Positions 21,228 to 21,917 of a stretch of 21,917 bases of DNA are shown piece after piece. This stretch comes from CAYQCE01 sp964415885 (GTDB lineage: Bacteria > Zixibacteria > MSB-5A5 > JAABVY01 > JAHJOQ01), in NCBI GenBank assembly GCA_964415885.1, contig CAYQCE010000058.1:1-21917 (forward strand), in the 5' to 3' direction. Position 1 is the stretch's first letter. Every line of letters begins with the position of its first letter. The notes below the pieces were generated by a model. It saw nothing but the letters and a program-made list of their open reading frames with translations, ran no database searches and was not told the DNA's origin. The translations under genes were made by a program, and so were the position numbers.

Positions 21228-21917
21228 TCATTCCGCTTCAATACACCCGTACGTCGGCTGCGGTCCACCGGCGAATATGTAACCCACGAGATACTGCACA
21301 TCCAGAATGTCGAGAGTACAATCGTTGTTGACATCGAGTCGATTCGCGTCGGCTGGCAGATCAGCCTCGTCAAACAGCACTCGAATCATGCTGACAGCAT
21401 CGTAGAGCGTATACCGGGCATCGTCATTGACATCCCCCGCAACATCGCGCGGAATACCGAACAGATCGGCGATCCTGTTCACGAGCGCCCTGCCCGACTG
21501 ATCCGTCAGATGAAACGTCGGCACCCCCATCAGCACGGTCTTGAGCGTATCGTCCGTAGCCAGGAGACCGACTATTTTGTTTTCAAACTCGCTCGAGCCG
21601 TCGGGGCTGCGGAAGTAGTACAGCGGATCGGAGACAGTGCTTTCGAAACCGTAGTAGCCGATTCCGCCCAAGTCATCCCTCGTTCCGTCCCAGTTGAAAT
21701 GCGACGTTATAGACCGATCTATCATCAGGTCCGGCCAGCCCGGCACGGCCTCCCCATAGTCAAACCCGAATGGGGAAATGCGCGAATCGTACAGTGCAAA
21801 CCAGTCGAGGTTTGAAGAGCTAATACCGCTGCCGGCAAAAGGACCTAGAAAAGCAAGATCGCATCCCCAGTCCGACACCGAGCGGAGTTCGTCCATGAAT
21901 TCGCCCACGCTCGAATA
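21228..21917 (-). CDS. secreted dockerin-type protein, 5' end beyond the window
   Basis: This is the C-terminal 229 residues of a larger protein; the frame stays open through the right edge. The GTG at 21908 and the ATG at 21896 have no convincing ribosome site and are internal codons. Residues before the dockerin (about 1-160) are acidic and aromatic-rich, with no motif I recognise. The last 70 or so hold two EF-hand-like dockerin loops, GDVNDDARYTLYDAVSMI and LDVNNDCTLDILDVQYLV, each followed by a short helix. The Gly-Gly-Pro-Gln-Pro linker echoes the dockerin protein at 6617-8020, although the two modules are well diverged. The gene converges on the hybrid kinase gene with 4 bases between stops. 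Confidence 0.8.
   Translation of the reverse strand, partial: YSSVGEFMDELRSVSDWGCDLAFLGPFAGSGISSSNLDWFALYDSRISPFGFDYGEAVPGWPDLMIDRSITSHFNWDGTRDDLGGIGYYGFESTVSDPLYYFRSPDGSSEFENKIVGLLATDDTLKTVLMGVPTFHLTDQSGRALVNRIADLFGIPRDVAGDVNDDARYTLYDAVSMIRVLFDEADLPADANRLDVNNDCTLDILDVQYLVGYIFAGGPQPTYGCIEAE

Noticed and set aside
21117..21815. 232-residue plus-strand open frame over the kinase end and the dockerin gene
   Set aside because: It overlaps two supported genes in other frames and has no motif or ribosome site.

Overview
The window looks like a chromosomal segment of an uncultured, didermal bacterium of the FCB/Zixibacteria type. The supporting signs are two secreted proteins ending in dockerin-like EF-hand pairs, a PorV/PorQ-type outer-membrane barrel, a TonB-dependent receptor with a carboxypeptidase-regulatory domain, a secreted protein with a FlgD-like C-terminal sorting domain, and good Shine-Dalgarno sites. 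The taxon is inferred from gene style, not from a marker gene. About 14 protein genes are present. I see no tRNA, rRNA, CRISPR array or transposase.

Left region (1-3810). Positions 150-650 are a non-coding string of palindromic repeats. They sit between the intact 3' end of an RlmI-like 23S rRNA methyltransferase gene (minus strand) and a second, detached copy of the last 18 codons of that gene at 90-146. A secreted subtilisin-like protein (minus) follows. It has the Asp and His motifs but stops before the oxyanion Asn and catalytic Ser region.

Middle region (3811-9442). Two consensus-like promoters diverge at about 3900-3985. On the plus strand come pyrE, a divergent ketol-acid reductoisomerase homologue with two changed catalytic positions, and a DUF116-like cysteine-rich protein, probably one operon. 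Next is a striking unit: a near-perfect sigma-70 promoter at 6388-6415 and a near-perfect intrinsic terminator at 6485-6518. Together they define a transcript of about 96 nt that I cannot assign to a known RNA family. It is either a free-standing small RNA or a terminated leader of the secreted dockerin protein gene that follows. An isochorismatase-family hydrolase and type III pantothenate kinase (coaX) form the next pair.

Outer-membrane operon (9443-15841, minus). The order of transcription is TonB-dependent receptor, an 891-residue secreted protein with a FlgD-like C-terminal domain, then a PorV/PorQ-like barrel. Tight spacing argues for one export/uptake locus at the cell surface. The receptor carries an EF-hand-like insertion just before its last strand.

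Signalling operon (16424-21223, plus). An ABC_sub_bind-type periplasmic binding protein overlaps a membrane histidine kinase by 4 nt. A single-domain response regulator follows, then a receiver-GAF-like-kinase hybrid whose start lies 53 nt inside the regulator gene. No ABC permease or ATPase is present, so the binding protein is probably the periplasmic sensor input. A convergent, edge-truncated dockerin protein gene closes the window only 4 bp away.
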